Positions 1 to 5,874 of a stretch of DNA of 5,899 bases are shown one piece after another. The DNA is taken from the NCBI GenBank assembly GCA_017397695.1, contig JAFQIF010000220.1:1-5899 (forward strand). Reading direction: 5' to 3'. Origin of the DNA: Clostridia bacterium (GTDB lineage Bacteria > Bacillota_A > Clostridia > Christensenellales > Aristaeellaceae). The notes below the pieces were generated by a model. It had not been told where the DNA came from. It did not search any database and saw only the letters and a program-made list of their open reading frames with translations. How positions within the stretch are numbered: position 1 is the first letter of the stretch; each line of letters begins with the position of its first letter. The translations under genes and the position numbers were made by a program.

Positions 1-4
1 AATC

Positions 5-129
5 CCCAACGTAACCCAATGAAAAGAAAAAGCCAGAATCGGAGCGGAGCCGATAGGCGACAATTACGATTCCGGTACAGATTGAAAGAATTTCTCAGAC
101 TACACAAATCGCGCATGGGTTACGTTGGG
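5..129. repeat. 14-bp inverted repeat enclosing 97 bp of non-coding DNA
   Basis: Positions 5-18 (CCCAACGTAACCCA) and 116-129 (TGGGTTACGTTGGG) are perfect reverse complements. The 97 bp between them has no convincing gene. It contains smaller complementary words, such as ATCGG/CCGAT near 38-53 and GAATC/GATTC. The right arm merges into the 125-140 hairpin of the neighbouring dispersed element. It could be a small MITE-like unit, the base stem of a structured RNA, or a paired remnant of two dispersed-element copies. Only 4 nt of left flank are visible, so a target-site duplication cannot be tested. The repeat itself is certain; its function is unknown. Confidence 0.6.
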
Positions 130-196
130 CTGCCGCCCAAACCTGCCTGGGGACATTGTCCCCAGACCCCTTCTTCGCTTCGCGGCGGTTTTAAGC
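125..196 (-). repeat. Dispersed twin-hairpin element, left copy (3' of the AlaX gene)
   Basis: Read on the minus strand, this starts 2 nt after the stop codon of the AlaX gene. A conserved lead-in beginning GCTT comes first, then the core CCGCGAAGCGAAGAAGGG (185-168). Hairpin 1 follows at 165-147: an 8-bp perfect stem CTGGGGAC/GTCCCCAG with a 3-nt loop. Hairpin 2 is at 140-125, with stem TTGGGC/GCCCAA and a 4-nt loop. An inverted copy with the same order of parts lies at 5800-5874. No run of T follows either hairpin, so this is not a standard intrinsic terminator. It may be a REP-like or 3'-UTR element, which is inference. Confidence 0.75.
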
Positions 197-197
197 C

Positions 198-1361
198 TCA
201 ATAAACTAAATATCCCAAATACTTTTCTAGCTCCCTGCGGATTTCCTCCTGCGTGCCGCCCATCAGCACACCCTGCGCCATATCCTTCGGTCCGCCGCCC
301 TTGCCGCCAAACGCGCTGCACAGCGCCTTCGTCGCCGGGCGCACATCCTCCGTTTCAGAAGACAGCGCAAAGCTGTATCCCTCGTCCCTGGGCACAAGCA
401 CCAGCCCCATCTTTGCCCCGGCGCACAGCTTGCCCGCCGCCTTGCGCACGGCGCTCGCTGCAATCGCGTCGCATACGACCACGCGAACGTCCTTTCCTTC
501 TTCCTGCGCCGCCATCATATCAAAGATGCACAGCCCCAGCTGCTCACTTTTCAGTCGCAGCGCATCGCGCTCGGCAAGCAGGCGCTCTACCGCGCTGCCC
601 AGCTCATTCTGCTTGCACGAAAGGGCCACGCTGCTGCTCTTTACCTGCTCCAGCAGGATGTTTTCCTCCGCCAGCGCGCGCCTGCCGCACAGAATCGACA
701 CGCGTACGCCGCTCTTGTACTTCTGCCAGCCCATCACCTTGATCTGACCGACAGAACCTGTCTGCTTCACATGCGTGCCGCAGCAGGCGCATGTATCTGC
801 CCCCGGAATATTCACGATGCGCACCGTACCCTCCAGCGCCTTCTTGCTGCGGTAGTGCATCGCCTCCAGCTCTTCCGGGCTGGGAAGCAGGGTATTGACC
901 GGCACGTTCTTCCATACGATCTCATTGGCCAGCTGCTCCACGCGGCGCACATCCTCGTCTGTGAGCGGCCCGTTAAAGTCCATCGTCACCGCTTCCGAGC
1001 CGATATGGAAGCCCACGTTGTCATAGCCGAAGAGCTGGCAGACCAGGCCGGAGAAGATGTGCTCGCCGCTGTGCTGCTGCATCATATCCAGCCTGCGCAC
1101 CGCATCCACGTGCCCCTCAATCACGCTGCCCACGGCAATCGGCGCATCCACGGTGTGTTCCACCTCGCCGCCGTGCTCGTGGCAGTCCACAACATGCGCG
1201 CTGCCGAGCGTGCCGTGATCTGCTCCTTGTCCGCCGCCCTCCGGGAAAAACGCCGTCTGATCCAGCGTGACGATATACTGTCCCTTCTTTTCCTCGCAGC
1301 CCGTCACCGTCGCGGTAAAATCAAGCAGCGCGGAATCCTGATCGTACAAACGGGTGGTCAT
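198..1361 (-). CDS. AlaX-type alanyl-tRNA editing protein with DHHA1 domain
   Basis: This 387-residue protein resembles the free-standing editing half of alanyl-tRNA synthetase. Such AlaX-L proteins hydrolyse mischarged tRNA(Ala), mainly Ser-tRNA(Ala), in the cytosol. The N-terminal part has the PEGGGQ motif (40-45). The zinc-binding residues of the editing site are H97 and H101 in HSGEH, and C193 and H197 in CCGTH. A helical, probably coiled-coil stretch spans about 228-280. The C-terminal DHHA1-like domain ends with the glycine-rich GGKGGGPKDMAQG (352-364), known from AlaRS. No aminoacylation domain is present, so this is not alaS. The length fits the long AlaX class. The ATG at 1361 is preferred over the one at 1370 because AAAGGA (1371-1376) lies 9 nt before it but directly abuts the upstream ATG; MTTRLYDQDS is also the usual family start. 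The gene is last in the leftward group and has its own promoter. Confidence 0.95.
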   Translation of the reverse strand: MTTRLYDQDSALLDFTATVTGCEEKKGQYIVTLDQTAFFPEGGGQGADHGTLGSAHVVDCHEHGGEVEHTVDAPIAVGSVIEGHVDAVRRLDMMQQHSGEHIFSGLVCQLFGYDNVGFHIGSEAVTMDFNGPLTDEDVRRVEQLANEIVWKNVPVNTLLPSPEELEAMHYRSKKALEGTVRIVNIPGADTCACCGTHVKQTGSVGQIKVMGWQKYKSGVRVSILCGRRALAEENILLEQVKSSSVALSCKQNELGSAVERLLAERDALRLKSEQLGLCIFDMMAAQEEGKDVRVVVCDAIAASAVRKAAGKLCAGAKMGLVLVPRDEGYSFALSSETEDVRPATKALCSAFGGKGGGPKDMAQGVLMGGTQEEIRRELEKYLGYLVY

Positions 1362-1397
1362 ATGTTCCATTCCTTTCGGGAAAAAATTTCTCCGATC

Positions 1398-1426
1398 ATT
1401 GTATCACAGCTGAAAGGAAAAAACAA
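1398..1426 (-). promoter_or_regulatory. Sigma-A-type promoter for the AlaX gene
   Basis: On the minus strand, a TTGTTT -35 box (1426-1421), a 17-bp spacer and a TACAAT -10 box (1403-1398) occur in the 64-bp gap upstream of the AlaX gene. The -10 box is preceded by TGA, giving an extended -10 (TGnTACAAT). A start near 1391 would leave a leader of about 30 nt with the AAAGGA ribosome site. No terminator hairpin is visible between SH3-RCC1 B and this promoter, so read-through from B is also possible. Confidence 0.7.
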
Positions 1427-1434
1427 ATCCCCGG

Positions 1435-2604
1435 TCAGCGGTCGTATGCCCTGTATGTGCCGGCCATCACGACGCTTCCGTCTCTTTTCAGAGCGACAGA
1501 ACAGTTGTTGCCCGCCGCAATATCCACCACATCTGTCCAGCTTTCCACCTGCATCATATGCGCGTTGTCCGGCCCGGCGTAGTATACGCGCCCGTCGTCG
1601 CGCAGGCCCAGCGTATGGTTCGTGCCTGTCGCCACCTTGATCACGCATTCCCAGTTTTCCGTCCGGCATACGTCCCGCGCCGTCGATCCGTCATACCTGC
1701 CCGGTCTGGTCGCTGCATCCACGCGTCCGTCTGCCCGCACGGCAGCGATCAGCTGCCAATCGTTGTCGATATCCACATACGGCCCGTTTTCAAATTCCTT
1801 CTGATACGGCGCATACTCGCCCAGGCAGAGTACCTGTCCATCCCGCGTCAGCCCGCCATAGAGCTGCCGCAGGCTTGTAATCACCTCCTGAAACTGCACG
1901 TCCTGCACTTCATCGGCAGGACTGCGCTGCACAGCCTCTTCGTCCGTCCATGTATGAGCCACCAGGCCGCCGACCACATCATCCGCCAGGAAAAACTCCT
2001 TAACAGCCAGTTCTTCTTCGCTCATCCACGTATGCGCCATAACCCGGCCCGCCTGATCCAGCAGAATCGGCTCGTCACCCGAAATCTTGGCTGCCTGCTC
2101 TGCGCCGTACCAGCTGTTGTTGCCCGCCGCAAAGAGATTGCCGCCGTGATCCAGCGCATACACACTGCACGTGGACGACGACACCTGCGCAATCGCGCCC
2201 CAGGAGCGCACCTCGTCGATACAGGGCATGTGCGGCAGATCGTTGCCCATAATCGCTACCGTACCGTCTGCGCGCAGGCCGGTCACATAGCAGTTTCCCG
2301 CCTGTACGCTCACCACATCATAAAACTCATCCGACAGAAAGCGCAGCATATCGCCCCGGATCCATGCAGCGCGTGTGCGCTGGCGTACATCCGTATACAC
2401 ATGGCACCACAGTTGGCCGTTTACCAGCTTTTCTTCAAATACATACACATCGTATCCCGCATCCAGATAGCAGACGCGCGCACCGCCCGGCGTTTCGCGC
2501 AGGTTGACGTCGCTTTGCTTCACCTCGGCAAAACCGATCTCTGCCAGCGCCGGCACCGCATACAGCATGAGCGCCAGGAAAAACCCTCCCATGATCTGTT
2601 TCAC
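1435..2604 (-). CDS. Secreted SH3-domain / RCC1-like seven-blade propeller protein B
   Basis: This 389-residue protein has unknown function. A signal peptide (hydrophobic about 5-18, ending PALA, probable cleavage after A21) predicts export. Residues 22-92 look like a bacterial SH3 (SH3b) domain: VNLRETPGG, LWCHV, WIRGDMLR. The rest consists of RCC1-like repeats with the pattern W..V..V.AG....L..DG.V...G, at about 94-122, 135-163, 171-193 (degenerate), 233-264, 276-300, 318-346 and 356-384. Seven units suggest a seven-blade beta-propeller. It is a paralogue of the upstream gene, colinear throughout. Compared with A it carries about 26 extra residues between blades 3 and 4, where AHTW occurs twice (190-193 and 216-219). 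GTG is taken as the start because AAGGAG (2617-2612) lies 7 nt before it; an in-frame ATG at 2592 is the alternative. Such propellers usually bind proteins or glycans, but no ligand can be read from the sequence. Confidence 0.88.
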   Translation of the reverse strand: MKQIMGGFFLALMLYAVPALAEIGFAEVKQSDVNLRETPGGARVCYLDAGYDVYVFEEKLVNGQLWCHVYTDVRQRTRAAWIRGDMLRFLSDEFYDVVSVQAGNCYVTGLRADGTVAIMGNDLPHMPCIDEVRSWGAIAQVSSSTCSVYALDHGGNLFAAGNNSWYGAEQAAKISGDEPILLDQAGRVMAHTWMSEEELAVKEFFLADDVVGGLVAHTWTDEEAVQRSPADEVQDVQFQEVITSLRQLYGGLTRDGQVLCLGEYAPYQKEFENGPYVDIDNDWQLIAAVRADGRVDAATRPGRYDGSTARDVCRTENWECVIKVATGTNHTLGLRDDGRVYYAGPDNAHMMQVESWTDVVDIAAGNNCSVALKRDGSVVMAGTYRAYDR

Positions 2605-2611
2605 GCCTGCT

Positions 2612-2618
2612 CTCCTTA
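2612..2618 (-). promoter_or_regulatory. Ribosome binding site overlapping the stop of the upstream gene
   Basis: On the minus strand the sequence TAAGGAG contains the TAA stop of SH3-RCC1 A and the AAGGAG Shine-Dalgarno of SH3-RCC1 B, 7 nt before the GTG start at 2604. The genes are 11 bp apart. This layout implies one mRNA and probable translational coupling, and it supports GTG as the start of B. Confidence 0.8.
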
Positions 2619-3707
2619 TCTCAGATAGCCCTCGTACTTGCCCGCCATCACAACGCTGCCGTCTTGAAGCAGCGCAATGGAATAGCCGTTTCCGGCGTCA
2701 AGCTGCACGACGCCGCTCCAGCTTTCCACCTGCGCCCTGTGGCGCGCATCGCTGCCGGCGAAGTAAACCGTGCCGTCGGCTTTCAGGCCCAGCGTATGCC
2801 GCACGCCCGCAGCCACCTGTACGACATTCTCCCAGTGCGCCACATCGCAGGCGCTTGGGTCAGCTTCCGGCAGATAGCCGTCAATCCGCACCGCCGCGTC
2901 CACCCGGCCGTCCGCGCGCAGCGCCGCCAGATGATAGAAATACATGTCGATATCCGTGTACGGTCCATTCGTGAACGCGCTCTCCATCGTCGCATTCTCC
3001 TTGAACCACACGACCTCGCCGTCCCGCGTCAGGCCACCCATCACGTTTCTCTCCACCTCGGCCACCTCCGCAAAACGAATTCCGCGGGCTGCCTCCGGAA
3101 AGCAGCTTTCCAACCAGTTTGCGCTCCACGTGCCCGCCAGAATCCTGCCGTCCGCATCCAGCAGCACGGCATGATGACCGCTGATGTCTGCAGCCTGATA
3201 CATCTCATAATGGCTGTTTCTGCCCACGGTGAGCAGCCGCCCGTCTTTGTCCAACGCATACACGCCGCAGGTATACGACTCGATTTTTGCCACGTTGCGC
3301 CAGCGTCTCACCGTATCCACACAGGGGGAATGCGGCATATCGTCGCCGAGGATCGCCGCAGTACCGTCCCGGCGAATGCCCGTCGCGTAGTGGTCGCCCG
3401 CCTGCACATACGCGATATCGGTAAACTCCTCGGACAGCATGCGCAGCATATCGCCCCGGATCCAGCCTTCGCACGTGTTTTTTCCCCGCAGCGTGGTCAC
3501 GTGACACCATAGCCGTCCGCTCTGCTGCTTCTCTTCAAAGATAAATACACTAGCCGGTGCATCCAGCTGCATCACGGTCTTGCCGCCCGGCGCACTGCGC
3601 ACGTTCACATTGTCCTTCTTCACTTCGGCAAAGCCGATTTCGCCCAATGCTCCGGAAGAAACCAGCAGCAGCGCCGCCATCATCACCGCAAAAACAATCC
3701 GTTTCAT
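2616..3707 (-). CDS. Secreted SH3-domain / RCC1-like seven-blade propeller protein A
   Basis: This 363-residue protein of unknown function is the first gene of the leftward group. Residues 1-22 form a signal peptide (MKRI, hydrophobic core, SSGALG, probable cleavage after G22). Mature A and B begin almost identically, EIGFAEVK. An SH3b-like domain covers about 24-92 (NVNVRSAPGG, LWCHV, WIRGDMLR). RCC1-like units follow at about 95-123, 136-164, 172-195 (degenerate), 208-236, 250-275, 292-320 and 330-358. The clearest are the last two, VVQVAAGVRHTLGLKADGTV and VVQLDAGNGYSIALLQDGSV. Seven units fit a closed seven-blade propeller, as in RCC1 and secreted BLIP-II. The reading frame stays open to 3785, but the ATG at 3707 is chosen: GGAGGG lies 8 nt upstream and the signal peptide starts there. 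No lipobox, LPxTG or other anchor is visible, so it is probably released or held at the wall through the SH3 domain. That is inference. Confidence 0.88.
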   Translation of the reverse strand: MKRIVFAVMMAALLLVSSGALGEIGFAEVKKDNVNVRSAPGGKTVMQLDAPASVFIFEEKQQSGRLWCHVTTLRGKNTCEGWIRGDMLRMLSEEFTDIAYVQAGDHYATGIRRDGTAAILGDDMPHSPCVDTVRRWRNVAKIESYTCGVYALDKDGRLLTVGRNSHYEMYQAADISGHHAVLLDADGRILAGTWSANWLESCFPEAARGIRFAEVAEVERNVMGGLTRDGEVVWFKENATMESAFTNGPYTDIDMYFYHLAALRADGRVDAAVRIDGYLPEADPSACDVAHWENVVQVAAGVRHTLGLKADGTVYFAGSDARHRAQVESWSGVVQLDAGNGYSIALLQDGSVVMAGKYEGYLR

Positions 3708-3715
3708 TCTGTTTT

Positions 3716-3721
3716 CCCTCC
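3716..3721 (-). promoter_or_regulatory. Ribosome binding site deciding the start of SH3-RCC1 A
   Basis: GGAGGG on the minus strand, 8 nt before the ATG at 3707. It rules in favour of this internal start over the upstream in-frame ATG at 3785, which would place 26 hydrophilic residues before the signal peptide. Confidence 0.8.
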
Positions 3722-3778
3722 ATTCCTGTCTATCTGACGGCTGATCGCTTCCATTTCTTCCCGGATATGAAAAACAAT

Positions 3779-3808
3779 TCCGCAAATGCCATGCAGTTGT
3801 GGTATAAT
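3779..3808 (+). promoter_or_regulatory. Extended -10 promoter for the kinase-patatin operon
   Basis: TGGTATAAT at 3800-3808 is a perfect extended -10 (TGnTATAAT). Upstream, only a poor -35 match is found (around TCCGCA, 3779-3784), which is usual for extended -10 promoters. A start near 3815 would give a leader of about 50 nt ending in a strong ribosome binding site. The minus-strand reading of the same A/T block (TATTAT, 3809-3804) could serve the divergent genes, but it lacks a -35 and is not claimed. Confidence 0.75.
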
Positions 3809-3851
3809 AAAATCAGCAGAAGGGCTGAGGCCCGACCATCCCCATCCATGC

Positions 3852-3859
3852 AAGGAGGT
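3852..3859 (+). promoter_or_regulatory. Strong ribosome binding site of the kinase-like gene
   Basis: AAGGAGGT is a full anti-16S match, 7 nt before the ATG at 3867. It shows that translation begins at MKNPLII and not at the in-frame ATG at 3786, which lies upstream of the -10 box. Confidence 0.9.
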
Positions 3860-3866
3860 TGATCCC

Positions 3867-4487
3867 ATGAAGAATCCCCTGATCATTACCATTGGCCGTG
3901 AATACGGCAGCGGCGGCCGTGAGATCGGCAAGGCGCTTGCCGCCCGCCTGGGCATCTCCTATTACGATAAAGAGATCATCACGCTCGCCGCGAAAAAGAG
4001 CGGCCTGGCGGAGGAATTCATCGCCGGCAACGAGCAGCGCATCCGCAGCGGTATGATGCATAATTTCACCGCGACCGCCAGCTACCATACCGGCTTCTTC
4101 GCCAATTCGTATCTGCCTCTGTCCGAGAATATCTTCATCGCGCAGGCGCAGGTCATCCGCGATATCGCCGCCAGAGAGAGCGCCGTCATCGTCGGCCGCT
4201 GCGCAGACTATATCCTCGAGGGCCGCGAGAACACGATCAATGTGTTCATCCATGCGCCGCTGAAAGCGCGCGTGGAGCGCATCATGCATCTGCACAACGA
4301 AGATGAGGCTGCAGCGATCAAAGAGATCACCCGCTCGGACAAGGAGCGCGGCAATCACTACTTCCGCTACACCGACATGAAGTGGGGCAAGGCCCAGAAC
4401 TACCATATCTGCATCAATTCCGCGTTGATGGGCGTAGAGAAAACCGTCGAAATGCTGGCCGATCTGGCGCAGATTGAAGAACGCTGA
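3867..4487 (+). CDS. Cytidylate kinase-like family protein
   Basis: This 206-residue cytosolic P-loop protein belongs to the cytidylate-kinase-like family common in Clostridia (Cytidylate_kin2 type). It begins IITIGREYGSGGREIGK, a variant nucleotide-binding loop at 10-17. Other visible family motifs are YYDKE (32-36), VIVGRCADYIL (107-117), a lid-like basic stretch SDKERGNHY (157-165) followed by KWG (172-174), and HICINSALMG (180-189). The length equals the usual size of about 200 residues. It differs clearly from housekeeping Cmk, so phosphorylation of CMP should not be assumed; the true substrate of this family is unclear. It is the promoter-proximal gene of a two-gene operon, with only 2 bp between its TGA and the patatin ATG. 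Family assignment is secure; the exact reaction is unknown. Confidence 0.9.
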   Translation: MKNPLIITIGREYGSGGREIGKALAARLGISYYDKEIITLAAKKSGLAEEFIAGNEQRIRSGMMHNFTATASYHTGFFANSYLPLSENIFIAQAQVIRDIAARESAVIVGRCADYILEGRENTINVFIHAPLKARVERIMHLHNEDEAAAIKEITRSDKERGNHYFRYTDMKWGKAQNYHICINSALMGVEKTVEMLADLAQIEER

Positions 4488-4489
4488 GC

Positions 4490-5767
4490 ATGCCAAAGCG
4501 TCTGATTCCTTCTGAAACAGCGCTTGTGCTGGGCGGCGGAGGCGCGAAAGGCGCTTACCAGATCGGCGCAGCTCAGGCACTTTCTGAACTTGGCATAAGC
4601 TTTGGTCATGCATACGGCACCTCCATCGGCGCGCTCAATGCGGCAATGCTCGCTCAGGGCGATCTGGACGCGGCGCGCACGCTGTGGGAAACCGTACGCC
4701 TGAGCGATGTGGTTACGTCCGAGAGTATTGCGCTGGCGGAGGAAGCCGAAGCCATGTTTTCCCGACCAGACAAACTGCTGGATTTTATCACCCGAAACGC
4801 ACAAAAGAAGGGCATTGACGTCAAGCCTCTGTTTGCCATCCTCCGCAGCGCAGTGGACGAAAGAAAGCTGCGCGCTTCGCATGTCCGTTTTGGGCTGACC
4901 GCCACACGCTTCCCGTCACTGACGCTCATCGAAAAGCATCTGGAAGACATGGCAGGCGGCAGCGTATGCGACTGGCTGGAAGCGAGCACCGCCTGCTTTC
5001 CCGCGATCCCGATGAAGGCGATCGGCGATGAGCGCTATCTGGACGGCGGCTTTGCCGACAACGTACCGGTGGAGATGGCCATCCGCAGCGGCGCCAGGCA
5101 TATCATTGCCATCGATATCGGCCGCACGCAGGCACATGATCAGTATGCGCTTCGCCCGAACATCACCTACATCCGCGCCTTGCATCCGCTGGGTGGTCTG
5201 CTGGCGTTTGACCCCGAGCGCGCCAGGCGCAATATGGCATTGGGCCGCAACGACACCCTGCGCGCCTTTGGCCGCCTGCGCGGTACGCGATACAGCTTTG
5301 ATCCCATCGACGCGCAGCTGCTCTTCAGCCGCGCACAGGATTTTATCTGCTTCCTGACGGCATACGAGGCGGATATGGGTCTGCGCCGGGACGAAGCGCC
5401 GCTCTTTGCGCTGCTGGAAGACATCCTGCGTCCCGGTGCGGACGCAATCGACTACTATCTGTGCGCACTGGAGCTTTGTGCGCAGACGCTGGAACTGGAT
5501 CCCACGAAGGTATACACGTTCGATTCGATTCGCAATGCCATTGCTGCTGCGCTGCCGCTGGAGCAGGCGCGCGCCATGCTCGGCTCGCTGCTGGGCGGGC
5601 GCATCGGCGTACTCTTTGCTCATCCGCAGCCGGACAGGAAGGTTGTGCTCGCCTGTCTGCATCTGATTCTTAAACAGGAGGGCCGATTCTCCTCGCTGGC
5701 GATGCACACGCTCAGCGCGTTCCCCAGGGAGCTGCTGTGCGCGCTGACGCTCCGTCATATTCTTTAA
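4490..5767 (+). CDS. Patatin-like phospholipase family protein
   Basis: This 425-residue protein has a complete patatin catalytic core, predicting a lipid acyl hydrolase that uses a Ser-Asp dyad. The oxyanion-hole loop GGGGAKGAY is at 15-23. The nucleophile elbow GTSIG (43-47) puts the serine at S45. ASTACFPAIP (165-174) is the usual conserved segment. DGG (185-187) supplies D185, followed by NVPVEMA. No signal peptide or membrane segment is seen, so it should act in the cytosol or at the inner face of the membrane. The core ends near 230-240. The remaining 190 or so residues are rich in predicted helices and match no domain I recognise. Translation is probably coupled to the kinase, since the start lies 2 bp after its stop and there is only a weak purine-rich stretch upstream. 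The natural lipid substrate cannot be told from the sequence. Confidence 0.93.
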   Translation: MPKRLIPSETALVLGGGGAKGAYQIGAAQALSELGISFGHAYGTSIGALNAAMLAQGDLDAARTLWETVRLSDVVTSESIALAEEAEAMFSRPDKLLDFITRNAQKKGIDVKPLFAILRSAVDERKLRASHVRFGLTATRFPSLTLIEKHLEDMAGGSVCDWLEASTACFPAIPMKAIGDERYLDGGFADNVPVEMAIRSGARHIIAIDIGRTQAHDQYALRPNITYIRALHPLGGLLAFDPERARRNMALGRNDTLRAFGRLRGTRYSFDPIDAQLLFSRAQDFICFLTAYEADMGLRRDEAPLFALLEDILRPGADAIDYYLCALELCAQTLELDPTKVYTFDSIRNAIAAALPLEQARAMLGSLLGGRIGVLFAHPQPDRKVVLACLHLILKQEGRFSSLAMHTLSAFPRELLCALTLRHIL

Positions 5768-5799
5768 TGCGCAAAAGGGATAGAAAGTTCATTAAGACA

Positions 5800-5874
5800 G
5801 CTTCAAGTCACCGCGAAGCGAAGAAGGGTCAAGGGATGAAATCCCTTGTCAGGGGCTTGGGGATGAAATCCCCA
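5800..5874 (+). repeat. Dispersed twin-hairpin element, right copy (3' of the patatin gene)
   Basis: This begins 32 nt after the patatin stop. A GCTT-containing lead-in is followed by the core CCGCGAAGCGAAGAAGGG (5811-5828), identical over 18 bp to the inverted copy at 168-185. Hairpin 1 (5830-5848) has an 8-bp perfect stem, CAAGGGAT/ATCCCTTG, and loop GAA. Hairpin 2 (5858-5874) has a 7-bp stem, TGGGGAT/ATCCCCA, and the same loop. The two hairpins share an identical 13-mer, GGGATGAAATCCC (5833-5845 and 5860-5872). No T-run follows. The rest of this end (5768-5799 and 5875-5899) shows no gene. Confidence 0.75.

Noticed and set aside
60..140. Possible tmRNA or other known structured RNA, suggested by the word CAGACTACAC
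   Set aside because: No tag reading frame, no tRNA-like acceptor or T-arm and no CCA end were found, so the resemblance is a short word only.
19..204. Small plus-strand reading frame of 61 codons
   Set aside because: It has no ribosome binding site and starts at the edge of the inverted repeat. Its second half is a translation of the dispersed element, and it overlaps the end of the AlaX gene on the opposite strand.
771..2628. Long plus-strand open frames opposite the AlaX and SH3-RCC1 genes (771-1640 and 1558-2628)
   Set aside because: They are antisense shadows, typical of GC-rich coding DNA. They are rich in Arg, His and Ala, lack ribosome sites and recognisable motifs, and lie opposite genes with clear domains.
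2664..3512. Plus-strand open frame opposite SH3-RCC1 A
   Set aside because: It has an Arg/His-rich shadow composition and no motif or ribosome site. The minus strand encodes the signal peptide, SH3 domain and propeller.
3813..4613. Minus-strand open frame opposite the kinase-like gene
   Set aside because: It is antisense to a gene with clear family motifs and crosses the promoter and ribosome site of that gene.
4916..5758. Minus-strand open frame opposite the patatin gene
   Set aside because: It has a Gln/Arg-rich shadow composition with no start signals, and the opposite frame has a complete patatin active site.
5830..5874. Intrinsic (Rho-independent) terminator after the patatin gene
   Set aside because: The stems are good, but each is followed by mixed sequence rather than a T-run, so a standard terminator is not supported.
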